Both the position numbers and the translations under genes were made by a program. The notes below the pieces were generated by a model that was given only the letters and a program-made list of their open reading frames with translations, was not told the origin of the DNA and ran no database searches. Shown in pieces: positions 1 through 9,842 of a DNA stretch of 64,000 nt; the first letter of the stretch is position 1; every line of letters begins with the position of its first letter. Source of the DNA: Metabacillus sp. B2-18 (GTDB lineage Bacteria > Bacillota > Bacilli > Bacillales > Bacillaceae); the NCBI RefSeq assembly GCF_021117275.1, contig NZ_CP088245.1, positions 3,571,501 through 3,635,500 on the forward strand. Direction: 5' to 3'.

Positions 1-1159
1 GTTGTGATAAAAGATAAGTTGCCAATCTTTGACCGAATACAAGCCCTTCCAACAAAGAGTTGCTTGCTAACCGGTTGGCACCGTGTACACCTGTACATGC
101 CGCTTCACCAATTGCATATAAGTTCTTAATACTTGTCTCCCCTTTATCATTTGTAACGATACCACCCATCAAAAAATGCATGCCAGGAGCAACGGGGATT
201 TTTCCTAATTCAAGTTTTACTCCATATTTTCTGCAAAGTGCAGAAATCGTAGGAAATCTTAAAGAAAAGTTCTCGATCATAGAGATATCTAGAAAAACAC
301 GATTTCCTTTTTTCATTTCATAGAAAATGGCTCTTGAAACAATATCTCTTGAAGCCAAGTCAGCTTGAGGATGCAATTTACTCATAAAAGCTTCGTCATT
401 TTGATTAATTAAAATGGCTCCTTCTCCTCGAACAGCCTCAGAAATAAGGCCAACACACTTTCCATCTATATGAAGCATCGTCGGATGAAATTGAATAAAT
501 TCCATATCAGCAATGTCTGCTCCTGCCCTATATGCCATTGCAATTCCATCACCCGTGATCACATCTGCATTTGAGGTATGCCCATAAACAGCTCCACAAC
601 CACCACTTGCAATAATTGTTTTACTTGCTAGGTATTGCTTACATTCCCCTTTGTTGTTTTTTGTATTAACACCAACACATTTTCCACTCTCAATCACTAG
701 CTCGATCGCCATTTCATTTTCAATCATAGAAACATATTTTTTCGTCTTTTGATACAGAAAAGTGGTCAACTCTTTACCAGTTGCATCTCCACCAGCATGA
801 ATAATCCGATTCCTACTATGAGCCCCTTCTTTCCCAAGCAATAATTGTCCGTATGGATTAGTATCAAAATTCATTCCATTTTGTATTAACCCCTGAATCT
901 CAGAAGGACCATCTTGTACAAGGTACTCAACGTTCTGCACATGATTATGATCACAACCAGCAGCCAATGTATCTTCATAATGAAGCTTCCAAGAATCTTT
1001 TGAATCTACTGCTGCAGCGACTCCACCTTGGGCAAGCATTGAATTACTTGCTGACCATGAAGACTTTGTAATGATTGTCACATTCAGGTAACGAAGATGA
1101 TACGCAGCAGAAAGTGCCGCAAGTCCACTACCGATAATAATAACATCTGTTTGAGGCAT
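1..1159 (-). CDS. nadB: L-aspartate oxidase NadB (3' end missing)
   Basis: FAD enzyme that oxidises L-aspartate to iminoaspartate, the first step of de novo NAD synthesis. About 386 N-terminal residues are present; the C-terminus lies beyond the left edge. The N-terminus reads MPQTDVIIIGSGLAALSAAY, a dinucleotide-binding Rossmann motif. Further in are the LAQGGVAAA segment, the HAGGDATG segment and the flavin-linked HPTMLH and RGEGAILIN blocks typical of the succinate dehydrogenase/NadB flavoprotein family. The ATG at 1157-1159 follows a strong AGGAGGGGTG site. The gene diverges from nifS, and the 117-bp gap holds a likely NiaR operator. In B. subtilis nadB is followed by nadC and nadA; that part is outside the window. 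Confidence 0.97.
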   Translation of the reverse strand, partial: MPQTDVIIIGSGLAALSAAYHLRYLNVTIITKSSWSASNSMLAQGGVAAAVDSKDSWKLHYEDTLAAGCDHNHVQNVEYLVQDGPSEIQGLIQNGMNFDTNPYGQLLLGKEGAHSRNRIIHAGGDATGKELTTFLYQKTKKYVSMIENEMAIELVIESGKCVGVNTKNNKGECKQYLASKTIIASGGCGAVYGHTSNADVITGDGIAMAYRAGADIADMEFIQFHPTMLHIDGKCVGLISEAVRGEGAILINQNDEAFMSKLHPQADLASRDIVSRAIFYEMKKGNRVFLDISMIENFSLRFPTISALCRKYGVKLELGKIPVAPGMHFLMGGIVTNDKGETSIKNLYAIGEAACTGVHGANRLASNSLLEGLVFGQRLATYLLSQ

Positions 1160-1183
1160 AACACCCCTCCTGTAATTTACACC

Positions 1184-1217
1184 TGTCTTGACACCTATAT
1201 TTACATAAATTTAAAAT
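1184..1217 (+). promoter_or_regulatory. nifS promoter overlapping a probable NiaR operator
   Basis: TTGACA (1188-1193) and TAAAAT (1212-1217) are separated by 18 bases and point towards nifS. The -35 box is embedded in the palindrome TGTCTTGACA (1184-1193), flanked by two ACACCT direct repeats. A second TGACAAG half-site lies at 1220-1226. NiaR (YrxA) is known to repress nadB/nifS in B. subtilis when nicotinate is available. That this palindrome is its site is inferred from its position and symmetry. Confidence 0.6.
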
Positions 1218-1276
1218 AATGACAAGAGTTTTTATTTCTATCTTTATAAGATTATTAGAATAATAGGGGTGATACC

Positions 1277-2404
1277 GTGATTTATCTTGACTATGCAGCA
1301 ACAACACCAATGAGTGACAATGCTCTTCACATATATACGAAAGCCGCAAAAAGTGCATTTGGAAACAGCAGTAGCTTACATGATATTGGGGAAATTTCAG
1401 CAAAAACACTACATGCCTCTAGAAAAATCATTGGAGATTCTATTGGCGGAAATGAAAAAGGCGTTTATTTTACAAGCGGAGGTAGTGAAGCAAATATAGT
1501 TGCTGTTCAATCTTTATTAAATGGCTTAGATTCTAACAAAAAACATTTGATTACCACTGTAATGGAGCATTCTTCGCTTTTTACTTATTTCAAAAAGCTA
1601 GAATCTGAAGGGTTTGAAGTAACTTTCTTATCTCCTGATAAATATGGGAACATTTCATTATCTTCAGTAAAAAAGGCAATAAAGAGTGATACAGGACTTG
1701 TCTCCATTCAACACGGTAATTCAGAGATAGGAAGCATACAGCCTATTGAAGAAATTGGACTATCTTTAAAAGAAATGGGAATTATTTTTCATAGTGATTG
1801 TGTTCAAACATTTGGAAAAATACCTCTGAATGTTACCAATATTGATGCAATATCAATTTCAAGTCACAAAATTTACGGCCCTAAAGGAATCGGGGCAGCA
1901 TATATAAATCCATCTATTCATTGGCACCCTGTCATACCAGGTACAACACACGAATTCGGGTTTCGACCTGGAACAGTCGATGTTCCTGCTGCTGCAGCAT
2001 TTGCAACAGCAGCCAATGATATAATGACTAATAGAAATGACTTCTACAATCACTATCAAAAGTTAAAAAATTTGTTTATTGAGTTACTTCAGCCTTATAA
2101 GGAAAAAATAACTATATTAAACTGGGATGACAAGTTTCACTCCCTGCCAAACATACTGCCTATTATGGTCAAGGGAATCGAGGGACAATATGTCATGCTC
2201 GAATGTAATCGGTTTGGCTTTGCTGTATCAACAGGAAGTGCATGTCAAGTCGGAATGCAGGCTCCCCCGAAATCTGTTGTTGCATTAGGATATAGTGATC
2301 AAGAAGCAAAGCAATTTATTAGGGCGTCTTTCGGAAAGGATACTACGGAAGAACATATTAGACGTTTTACTGATATTTTAATAAGAATTGTAGAAAATTT
2401 CTAA
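1277..2404 (+). CDS. nifS: NadB-associated cysteine desulfurase NifS
   Basis: PLP enzyme of the NifS/IscS family. In B. subtilis this homologue supplies sulfur for the Fe-S cluster of quinolinate synthase NadA, which explains its place beside nadB and niaR. The 375-residue product starts IYLDYAATT. The PLP lysine is Lys198 in SSHKIYGPKG, the cofactor-contacting His of the MEHSS segment is near residue 98, and the catalytic cysteine is Cys323 in STGSACQ. The start is a GTG at 1277 after a GGGGTGAT site. The gene points away from nadB and is followed 66 bases later by niaR, so the two probably form one operon. Confidence 0.95.
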   Translation: MIYLDYAATTPMSDNALHIYTKAAKSAFGNSSSLHDIGEISAKTLHASRKIIGDSIGGNEKGVYFTSGGSEANIVAVQSLLNGLDSNKKHLITTVMEHSSLFTYFKKLESEGFEVTFLSPDKYGNISLSSVKKAIKSDTGLVSIQHGNSEIGSIQPIEEIGLSLKEMGIIFHSDCVQTFGKIPLNVTNIDAISISSHKIYGPKGIGAAYINPSIHWHPVIPGTTHEFGFRPGTVDVPAAAAFATAANDIMTNRNDFYNHYQKLKNLFIELLQPYKEKITILNWDDKFHSLPNILPIMVKGIEGQYVMLECNRFGFAVSTGSACQVGMQAPPKSVVALGYSDQEAKQFIRASFGKDTTEEHIRRFTDILIRIVENF

Positions 2405-2470
2405 AAAACTTGATGGAATATAAAAAGCAATGGTTTACTAGTGTATAGAGTGTACTCTGGAGGAATGAAA

Positions 2471-3007
2471 ATGAAAGATAAAATATTAGGAGAAGAACGA
2501 AGAAGCCTATTATTAGACAGACTAATAAATGCCGAGGAGCCCATCACGGGTGGAGAGCTGGCAACTTTAGCGAATGTGAGCAGACAAGTTATTGTACAGG
2601 ATATTTCGCTACTAAAAGCCAAAAACCATCCAATTATGGCAACAAGTCAAGGCTATGTTTATTTAAATAAAGAAGCGAATGAACAAAAATTGCATGAACG
2701 TATTATTGCATGTAGTCATAATCCTGAACGAACAGAAGAGGAACTAACCATTCTGGTGGATCACGGTGTTTTCATCAAAGATGTTATTGTTGAACATCCT
2801 GTTTACGGTGACTTAACAGCATCTATTATGGTTGGAAATCGAAATGATGTAAAAGAATTCATGAAAAAAATCAATCAGCATAATGCTGCTTATTTATCAC
2901 AATTAACAGAAGGTCTACACCTTCATACGTTGCAGGCAGATACAAGCGAAAAATTAGATCTAGCTTGTGAAGAGTTAAGTAAGGCTGGATTTTTAGTAAA
3001 AGAATAA
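2471..3007 (+). CDS. niaR: NAD biosynthesis transcriptional repressor NiaR
   Basis: Nicotinate-responsive repressor (YrxA) of NAD synthesis genes in Bacilli. The 178-residue protein has an N-terminal winged helix-turn-helix (about residues 8-65, with the ANVSRQVIVQDISLLK recognition region) and a C-terminal 3H domain. The 3H domain is named for three conserved histidines, seen here around DHGVF, VEHPVYGDL and LHLHTL. The ATG at 2471 is preferred over upstream starts because GGAGGA lies six bases before it. A terminator follows at 3104-3135. It most likely controls nadB and nifS next door through the site between them. Confidence 0.93.
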   Translation: MKDKILGEERRSLLLDRLINAEEPITGGELATLANVSRQVIVQDISLLKAKNHPIMATSQGYVYLNKEANEQKLHERIIACSHNPERTEEELTILVDHGVFIKDVIVEHPVYGDLTASIMVGNRNDVKEFMKKINQHNAAYLSQLTEGLHLHTLQADTSEKLDLACEELSKAGFLVKE

Positions 3008-3103
3008 AGGTGACGCAAAAGTACACTATACGAATTAACATTACATTTCGTATAGTAATTCGTGCTAGGCTTAAAAAGCAATTTGGTAAGAAAATCAGCA
3101 AAG

Positions 3104-3135
3104 AAAAATGCTTGGAGATACTCCAAGCATTTTTT
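3104..3135. terminator. Rho-independent terminator after niaR
   Basis: AAAAATGCTTGGAG and CTCCAAGCATTTTTT pair perfectly around an ATA loop. The hairpin has A's on one side and T's on the other, so it could work on both strands. It closes the nifS-niaR unit. Confidence 0.85.
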
Positions 3136-3206
3136 ACACCAAGTGAAGCACCCGATTAAGCGATTACCAAATCTTCATGGATCACCAGGAAATAAGCTAC
3201 TAAAAT

Positions 3207-3391
3207 AAGCGGAGAGATTCCTCTTATTGAGGAAATAGCACGAAAAATAGATGTAATAGACGGAAAGATTCCGCTTATTTAATCAAAAAAGATGAAAAGG
3301 AACCATTTTAGTTTGCTTAACGGGGAAAATTCCGCTTATTTCCCCGAACCAAGCTCATTCTTCAGTCTAACCGGAAAAACTCCGCTTATTT
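3207..3391. repeat. Array of four imperfect ~22-bp palindromic units
   Basis: Four related units start at 3207, 3259, 3319 and 3369. They share the pattern CGGAAARATTCCGCTTATTT with an internal CGGAA/TTCCG inverted repeat, best in the second unit and degraded in the first. Spacing is 52, 60 and 50 bases, and the intervening sequence is unrelated from unit to unit. The array fills the gap between niaR and pheA, where I see no gene. The function is unknown. Confidence 0.8.
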
Positions 3392-3427
3392 AAACCATCG
3401 GTTATTCAAGTAAGGAGATCACTTTTC

Positions 3428-4315
3428 TTATTTTGCCTCTTTTTCTGCACCCTGCTTAATCATATAAGCATCATAAGTACCTAACAGCTTTACGCCGCAG
3501 CCAAGTGCTTCCAATTCTGAGATCGCTCCTGGTATTAAGACTTCATCTACTTTCATATCAATATCAATGATAAAAAAGTAGTTTCCTAAACCGGTTTTCA
3601 TTGGTCTAGATTCGATTTTCGAAAGGTTTAGCTTCCGCCAGGTAAACGCGGATAACACTTGATGCAACGCACCTGACTGATCAGATGGCAAGGTAACCAT
3701 TAATGTTGTTTTTTCCTTCTCCGACACCAATTTTGAGCTTGGATACTCCCCATCAAGAGACGGATGAACAATAGCAAAACGAGTATGATTATAATGATAA
3801 TCATGAATATTTGCCTTTACTATTTCTAAACCATATTCCTCTGCTGCTAGCTTGTTTGCAATAGCTGCGACAAGTTCTTCGGAATGCTGACTCACATAGT
3901 AAGCTGCTGCTCCAGTTGATGTAGCATAGTCATATGTAATGCCTTTAAACGTTTTATGCAAAAATTTATGACATTGAGCAATAGCATGGGAATGAGAATA
4001 AACACGATTCACTTGTTCCCACTTCTCTCTATTAGCAGGATGAACCATAAAGTGTTGCTCGATTGGTGAAACAATTTCCCCTACTATATATAATGGTTGC
4101 TCATGGATTAAATAGTCTATCGTTAAATTTACTGATCCTTCAAGTGCATTTTCGGTAGGTACGACGGCAAAATCAATCTCCCCACCAGCTACTGCATCAA
4201 TACATTGCGGTATTGTGGAGTAAGCTACTTGCTCAATGTCATCTCCAAAATATGATTGAACAGCTAAGTGGGTAAATGTTGCTTTCGGACCTAAAAAACC
4301 TACCTTAATTGCCAA
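3428..4315 (-). CDS. pheA: Prephenate dehydratase PheA
   Basis: Converts prephenate to phenylpyruvate in phenylalanine synthesis. The 295-residue protein is a stand-alone enzyme without chorismate mutase, as is usual in Bacilli. Residues 3-180 form the periplasmic-binding-like catalytic domain. It begins VGFLGPKATFTHLA and contains the catalytic-threonine motif NHTRFAIV near residue 178. A C-terminal ACT domain carries the ESRPMKTGLGNYFF segment used for allosteric phenylalanine binding. The gene starts 15 bases after pheB, so the two are cotranscribed. Confidence 0.96.
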   Translation of the reverse strand: MAIKVGFLGPKATFTHLAVQSYFGDDIEQVAYSTIPQCIDAVAGGEIDFAVVPTENALEGSVNLTIDYLIHEQPLYIVGEIVSPIEQHFMVHPANREKWEQVNRVYSHSHAIAQCHKFLHKTFKGITYDYATSTGAAAYYVSQHSEELVAAIANKLAAEEYGLEIVKANIHDYHYNHTRFAIVHPSLDGEYPSSKLVSEKEKTTLMVTLPSDQSGALHQVLSAFTWRKLNLSKIESRPMKTGLGNYFFIIDIDMKVDEVLIPGAISELEALGCGVKLLGTYDAYMIKQGAEKEAK

Positions 4316-4330
4316 CTTCCATTCAACTCC

Positions 4331-4774
4331 TTATGCTCCTTGCCCTAAAATCTCAACCTTTTCAACAAACTCTAATCTTCTTAGCTTGGACATAAGCTGA
4401 TTTATTTCTTCTGTCATCCCATTAGTATTAAGTGATAGCGTTACATTAGCACGGCCTTGAATTGGAATCGTTTGATGTATCGTTAACACATTACAACCAG
4501 CATTTGCGACAACAGATAACAAATGAGAAAGTGTACCACTACGATCTTCTAAGTGAAAAAAAAGGGTAATCAGTTTTTCTTTAACCATTGTGTGAAACGG
4601 AAACACAGCATCTCGATATTTATAAAAAGCGCTACGGCTCATATCAACACGCTGCACAGCTTCAGCTACAGAGTCTACCTTCCCTCTTTCTATTAACTTC
4701 TTTACCTCAAGTGTTTTTTTCATCGCTTCAGGTAATATATCCTCACGCACCAAATAAAAGGTATCGTCCTTCAT
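4331..4774 (-). CDS. pheB: ACT domain-containing protein PheB
   Basis: Small 147-residue protein of the PheB/YszB family. An N-terminal helical part contains a helix-turn-helix-like [19 protein letters not shown] segment. An ACT domain follows (residues about 68-145, [19 protein letters not shown]), the fold that normally binds amino acids. It lies immediately upstream of pheA, as in B. subtilis, which suggests a regulatory role in phenylalanine synthesis. It has no catalytic chorismate mutase motif that I can identify. Confidence 0.9.
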   Translation of the reverse strand: MKDDTFYLVREDILPEAMKKTLEVKKLIERGKVDSVAEAVQRVDMSRSAFYKYRDAVFPFHTMVKEKLITLFFHLEDRSGTLSHLLSVVANAGCNVLTIHQTIPIQGRANVTLSLNTNGMTEEINQLMSKLRRLEFVEKVEILGQGA

Positions 4775-4907
4775 GATTTCCCTCCCACTTTTTTCTCAAT
4801 GTAGATAATTTATCACAATATTGGCTAAATTTCTTCCTTTTTTCAGAAGAAAAACGAAATTTCCTTATAAATTGACCAAAATATATGTATAGGTTTTAAT
4901 TAAGACA

Positions 4908-4936
4908 TAAAAAAAGAGAGCTAACGTTCAGCTCCC
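4908..4936 (-). terminator. Terminator after obg
   Basis: On the minus strand GGGAGCT and AGCTCTC pair (one G-U) around GAACGTT, followed by a run of seven T's. It sits just past the obg stop codon and separates the spo0B-obg unit from pheB-pheA. Confidence 0.75.
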
Positions 4937-4956
4937 TACTAGCTTAGTTTAATCTG

Positions 4957-6255
<1,299 letters not shown>

Positions 6256-6320
6256 CTACATACCTATACATAAAGTAAGCTTATATTCAGCTCACTATTA
6301 AAGAAAATGAGTAATTGGAA

Positions 6321-6872
6321 TCACATGAGTGATAACGCCACCGTTATCTGGTATGTACTAATTTCCAGTTCATCTACCTGAATAGCATGATTCCCTGATC
6401 TTTCAAACCAATTCTTTATTTGCTCTTTATCTTTTAGTATGCCTTCAAAATCAAAAAAGAAACGAATTCCTTCTTCATTAGAATGACCTGTATTCAAAGT
6501 AATACTTACATGATTTTCACCCGAGTAATCAACGGTGTTATCTAGTATATCCAAAAATTCCTTACTCCATTTTGTAATTGGTTCATCATAGTGTGAAAAG
6601 CTCTTTATATCACCTAAAACTTCATATTCTAATGTAAAATGATGACTATACCAATTAAACGTCATGAGGTAACTTGCAAATAAAGGCATGTGCAGATTAC
6701 ACAACTTTGATTCTTGCTGTGCTTCAATGACAATCTCTTCAATAATATCCTGAACACGATCATATTTTTGTAGTGACATATTACCCTTAATTAACTGCAA
6801 TTTATTCATCCAGTCATGCCGGGAATGACTTAAAAGATCAATAATATTCATATCATTTTGATTGTTTTTCAT
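6321..6872 (-). CDS. spo0B: Sporulation initiation phosphotransferase Spo0B
   Basis: Relays phosphate from Spo0F to Spo0A in the sporulation phosphorelay. The 183-residue product has the four-helix-bundle dimerisation part with the phosphoacceptor histidine in SHSRHDWMNKLQLIKG (His19 here, equivalent to His30 of B. subtilis). A degenerate histidine-kinase-like C-terminal domain follows, with no ATP-binding G boxes. Sequence outside the histidine region is poorly conserved in this family, so the call rests on this motif, the length and the position before obg. A TAGGAGA site precedes the ATG. Confidence 0.92.
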   Translation of the reverse strand: MKNNQNDMNIIDLLSHSRHDWMNKLQLIKGNMSLQKYDRVQDIIEEIVIEAQQESKLCNLHMPLFASYLMTFNWYSHHFTLEYEVLGDIKSFSHYDEPITKWSKEFLDILDNTVDYSGENHVSITLNTGHSNEEGIRFFFDFEGILKDKEQIKNWFERSGNHAIQVDELEISTYQITVALSLM

Positions 6873-7175
6873 ACAATTTCTCCTACTATTTAATTAAAAT
6901 CATTTTCATAAAGGAGTTATACTTATTTTTAGGCTGTATTAAAAATTATAACAAACATTGTATTAGAACTTAAGGAGTAATTTCTAATTTAAGAAGAATT
7001 GTATTAAATGAAGTTGAAAATACGTGACGTGTAGTAGAGTTGAATAAGAATAGAGAGCTTATGTACTGTTCTAATTGTTGTTTTTTATCACTATAGATTC
7101 AATTGGATATTACTACATGAACATAACCATTTAATTAAAAAACTCTAACCTAGCCGGTTAGAGTTTTTCGTAAAA
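6873..7175. other. Intergenic region between rpmA and spo0B
   Basis: This 303-base stretch has no convincing ORF. Its left end holds the rpmA terminator. A TATAAT on the minus strand (6944-6949) could be a -10 box for spo0B, but I see no good -35 box at the right distance. The rest is AT-rich and unremarkable. Confidence 0.5.
7137..7168 (-). terminator. Terminator after rpmA
   Basis: AAAAACTCTAACC and GGTTAGAGTTTTT pair perfectly around a short TAGCC loop. This ends the rplU-prp-rpmA transcript and may be bidirectional. Confidence 0.88.
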
Positions 7176-7472
<297 letters not shown>

Positions 7473-7483
7473 TCACCTCCTGC

Positions 7484-7816
7484 TTAATGATGAGTTACCG
7501 AAATATATTGTCCATACTCTCTTTCAATTGTTTGTAATGAAACAACCATACCTTCTAATAACAATTGAACTTTGTCACTTGTTGATGCATCGAGATTTTC
7601 GGGGATTTCTACTTTGAGATATCCTCCTTCTCCTCCTTGATCAATTTGTGGTTCAATGTTTGTTAACGAGAGAACTGCATTAACAGCTCCGAAGGTAACA
7701 GCAGATGCTCCAGCGCAAACAATGTCTTTGCCGTATTCATCGAATTCAGCATGTCCAGATAAGATGAACGCTGTAATTAGTCCCTCATTTGAACGATAAA
7801 TTTTGGCATTTATCAT
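7484..7816 (-). CDS. prp: Ribosomal-processing cysteine protease Prp (YsxB)
   Basis: Cleaves the N-terminal extension of L27. The 110-residue protein carries the family's two catalytic residues in SGHAEFDEYGKDIVCAGAS: the histidine in SGHAE and the cysteine in IVCAG, 12 residues apart, matching the His/Cys pair of the Staphylococcus aureus enzyme. It lies between rplU and rpmA, the conserved Firmicutes arrangement that keeps protease and substrate together. An ATG at 7816 begins MINAKIYRSNEG. Confidence 0.95.
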   Translation of the reverse strand: MINAKIYRSNEGLITAFILSGHAEFDEYGKDIVCAGASAVTFGAVNAVLSLTNIEPQIDQGGEGGYLKVEIPENLDASTSDKVQLLLEGMVVSLQTIEREYGQYISVTHH

Positions 7817-7827
7817 TTCAAATCGCC

Positions 7828-8145
7828 TTACGCGTTGATTTTTTCAATAACAACTTTTGTGTAAGGCTGACGGTGACCTTGCTTTTTACGGTAGTTTTTC
7901 TTAGCTTTGTATTTGAAAACAGTGATTTTCTTTTGACGACCTTGTTTTTCAACTTTAGCCGTAACAGAAGCACCACTTACAGTTGGGCTACCAACTTGAA
8001 CGTTGTCTCCACCTACAAATAAAACTTTGTCAAACGTAACAGTTTCACCTTGGTCAGCAGCTAGTTTTTCAACGTAGATAACTTGACCTTCTTCAACCTT
8101 GATTTGTTTACCACCAGTTTCGATAATTGCGTACATTCTCTGCAC
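7828..8145 (-). CDS. rplU: 50S ribosomal protein L21
   Basis: Binds 23S rRNA in the large subunit. The product has 105 residues with the typical start [18 protein letters not shown] and a basic C-terminus ([19 protein letters not shown]). An alternative ATG two codons upstream (MQRMYAI) gives the 105-residue form; starting at MYAI would give 102, the usual length. It is the first gene of the rplU-prp-rpmA operon, with a structured leader and a good promoter upstream. Confidence 0.98.
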   Translation of the reverse strand: MQRMYAIIETGGKQIKVEEGQVIYVEKLAADQGETVTFDKVLFVGGDNVQVGSPTVSGASVTAKVEKQGRQKKITVFKYKAKKNYRKKQGHRQPYTKVVIEKINA

Positions 8146-8245
8146 CTCCTATAGACTAAGACTCGCCAAAATCAGGTGAATGCCATAGCATTACTTACTA
8201 CCATATTTTGAGCGGTTGTAGCACGGTGCGCTACAAGTCATAACA
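8146..8245 (-). promoter_or_regulatory. Probable L21 leader (autoregulatory RNA)
   Basis: Between the rplU promoter and start codon the minus-strand RNA forms a clear hairpin, TTGTAGC/GCTACAA (8216-8236). A GC-containing stretch then runs up to the ribosome binding site. A structured L21 leader is known upstream of rplU in Bacilli; identity here is by position and hairpin, not by covariance modelling. Confidence 0.6.
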
Positions 8246-8251
8246 TTAAAC

Positions 8252-8280
8252 ATATTATCAAAAACATAAAGATTATGCAA
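8252..8280 (-). promoter_or_regulatory. rplU promoter
   Basis: On the minus strand TTGCAT (8275-8280) and TAATAT (8252-8257) are separated by exactly 17 bases, a good sigma-A-type promoter. It would start the transcript just before the leader hairpin. Confidence 0.7.
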
Positions 8281-8303
8281 TAGATTTTTCTTTAAACTTT
8301 ATT

Positions 8304-9767
8304 TTACTTTGAATATGTGCGAACCCTTTCCATTATTGATTGATAATCGCCAAACTGTTTTATCCGATAGCTTGGGTTCGAGGTATGATACTCAGAACAT
8401 ATAATAGTTATTTTTAATATTTCCTCAAGTTTTATAAGATGTTCATTATTTTCACCGGCTAACAAGTGTATAACATCATTAGTTGCTTCAATCCACACAG
8501 CTTCCTCATCCATAAACTGATATTCCCATAGTTCCCGTTCAAGCTTAAAAGCGATAGCTTCTGCTGATGGCATTCGCCCTGTACCTTTGCAAAGTCTACA
8601 TGGTTCGGTTATAGAAATATCGACAGGTTGTCGAACCTTTTTCCTTGTTATTTGTAAAATATTTAACTCGGTAAATCCTAAAACCTTATGCTGTACACGG
8701 TCTTGTTTCATTTGTTTCTTTACTGTTTCTTCAATAAACTGTCGATCTTCCTTTTGCTTCATATCAATAAAATCAATTAAAATAATGCCACTATGATTAC
8801 GAAGGCGAATTTGTTTTGCAGCCTCAATTGCGGCCAATTCATTTGTTTTCAAAACGGTGTCACGCATCGATAATTTCCCGGAAAATTTCCCGGTATTTAC
8901 GTCAATTATCGTCATGGCCTCTGTTTGCTCAATAATGATGTATGCACCGTTCTTTAACCAAACAATTTGTTTCAATAATTTCTCTATTTCCTGCTCGATT
9001 TTATAAAATGAGAATATTCCCTCCTTTTTATCATGATAAACGATTGATGACTCGGGGTATTCTGTTTTAAGGCTCTGCACACGTTCAAGTTGATCACTAA
9101 TTAACGTGTCTTCCTTCCTGATAGACATTTCATTCATAAGACGATCAACAAAACTCCTTGCTTCATATACACATTGTGGCTTCGAAATAGCTATCTTTTT
9201 CACTTGTTCAAACTTCATCTTCAGACTATTATACTCTTCTTCTAAATCTTTCTTGGATTTCCCTTTGCTTGCCGTACGCAAAAGAATCCCCTCTTGATTC
9301 TTACAAAATTCCTCTGTAAGAGCCAAAAGGCGATTTCTCTCTGTTTCATCTGTGATCTTTTTAGACACAGCTTTATAATTGCCATAAGGCATATACACTA
9401 AATGACTGCCACCAAATTCAATATTTGTTGTTAGTTTAGGTCCTTTTTGATCTGTTCCGCTTTTAACCACTTGAACAAGCAGCAGCTCACCTTCTCTAAC
9501 ATAATGAGAGACGGATGATTTTGTAGAAGATTCGGCAAGTTGAAAGCTCACCAAATCATTACGATGCAAATAGCCGTTATGAGGTAATCCGATATCAACA
9601 AACGCAGCCTGCATACCTGGCAAAACCTTTTTAACACGACCTGCAAAAATATTTCCTACAATTTCATCTTCTGAGGAATATGATTGATGGATTTCAACGA
9701 GTTGCTCTTCCTCAAGAACAGCACATCTTGTTTCTTTTGTTTTTTCATTTATGATTATTCTTCTCAC
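8304..9767 (-). CDS. rng: Ribonuclease E/G family protein
   Basis: Endoribonuclease of the RNase E/G type that cuts single-stranded AU-rich RNA. The 487-residue protein has an S1 domain near the N-terminus (IVGNIFAGRVKKVLPGMQAA). The DNase I-like catalytic part has the metal-binding aspartates in IIDVNTGKFSG and ILIDFIDM. The zinc-link pair CRLCKGTG lies near residue 403. It has no long C-terminal scaffold, so it is closer to RNase G than to E. coli RNase E. It sits between spoIVFB and rplU, where I recall no such gene in B. subtilis, a species that uses RNase Y/J instead. Confidence 0.94.
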   Translation of the reverse strand: MRRIIINEKTKETRCAVLEEEQLVEIHQSYSSEDEIVGNIFAGRVKKVLPGMQAAFVDIGLPHNGYLHRNDLVSFQLAESSTKSSVSHYVREGELLLVQVVKSGTDQKGPKLTTNIEFGGSHLVYMPYGNYKAVSKKITDETERNRLLALTEEFCKNQEGILLRTASKGKSKKDLEEEYNSLKMKFEQVKKIAISKPQCVYEARSFVDRLMNEMSIRKEDTLISDQLERVQSLKTEYPESSIVYHDKKEGIFSFYKIEQEIEKLLKQIVWLKNGAYIIIEQTEAMTIIDVNTGKFSGKLSMRDTVLKTNELAAIEAAKQIRLRNHSGIILIDFIDMKQKEDRQFIEETVKKQMKQDRVQHKVLGFTELNILQITRKKVRQPVDISITEPCRLCKGTGRMPSAEAIAFKLERELWEYQFMDEEAVWIEATNDVIHLLAGENNEHLIKLEEILKITIICSEYHTSNPSYRIKQFGDYQSIMERVRTYSK

Positions 9768-9842
9768 AGTTATGAACTCTCTTTCTCTAACTTAAATTCA
9801 ACGTAAGTGTAATTTTACTATACCATAACATGGACAAGAGAA

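Noticed and set aside
60..323. 87-residue plus-strand ORF at the left edge
   Set aside because: Antisense to nadB in a conserved region, with no ribosome binding site.
3207..3391. Possible CRISPR-like array
   Set aside because: Only four units of about 22 bases, imperfect with one badly degraded, uneven spacing (50-60) and no cas genes nearby. Treated as a palindromic repeat instead.
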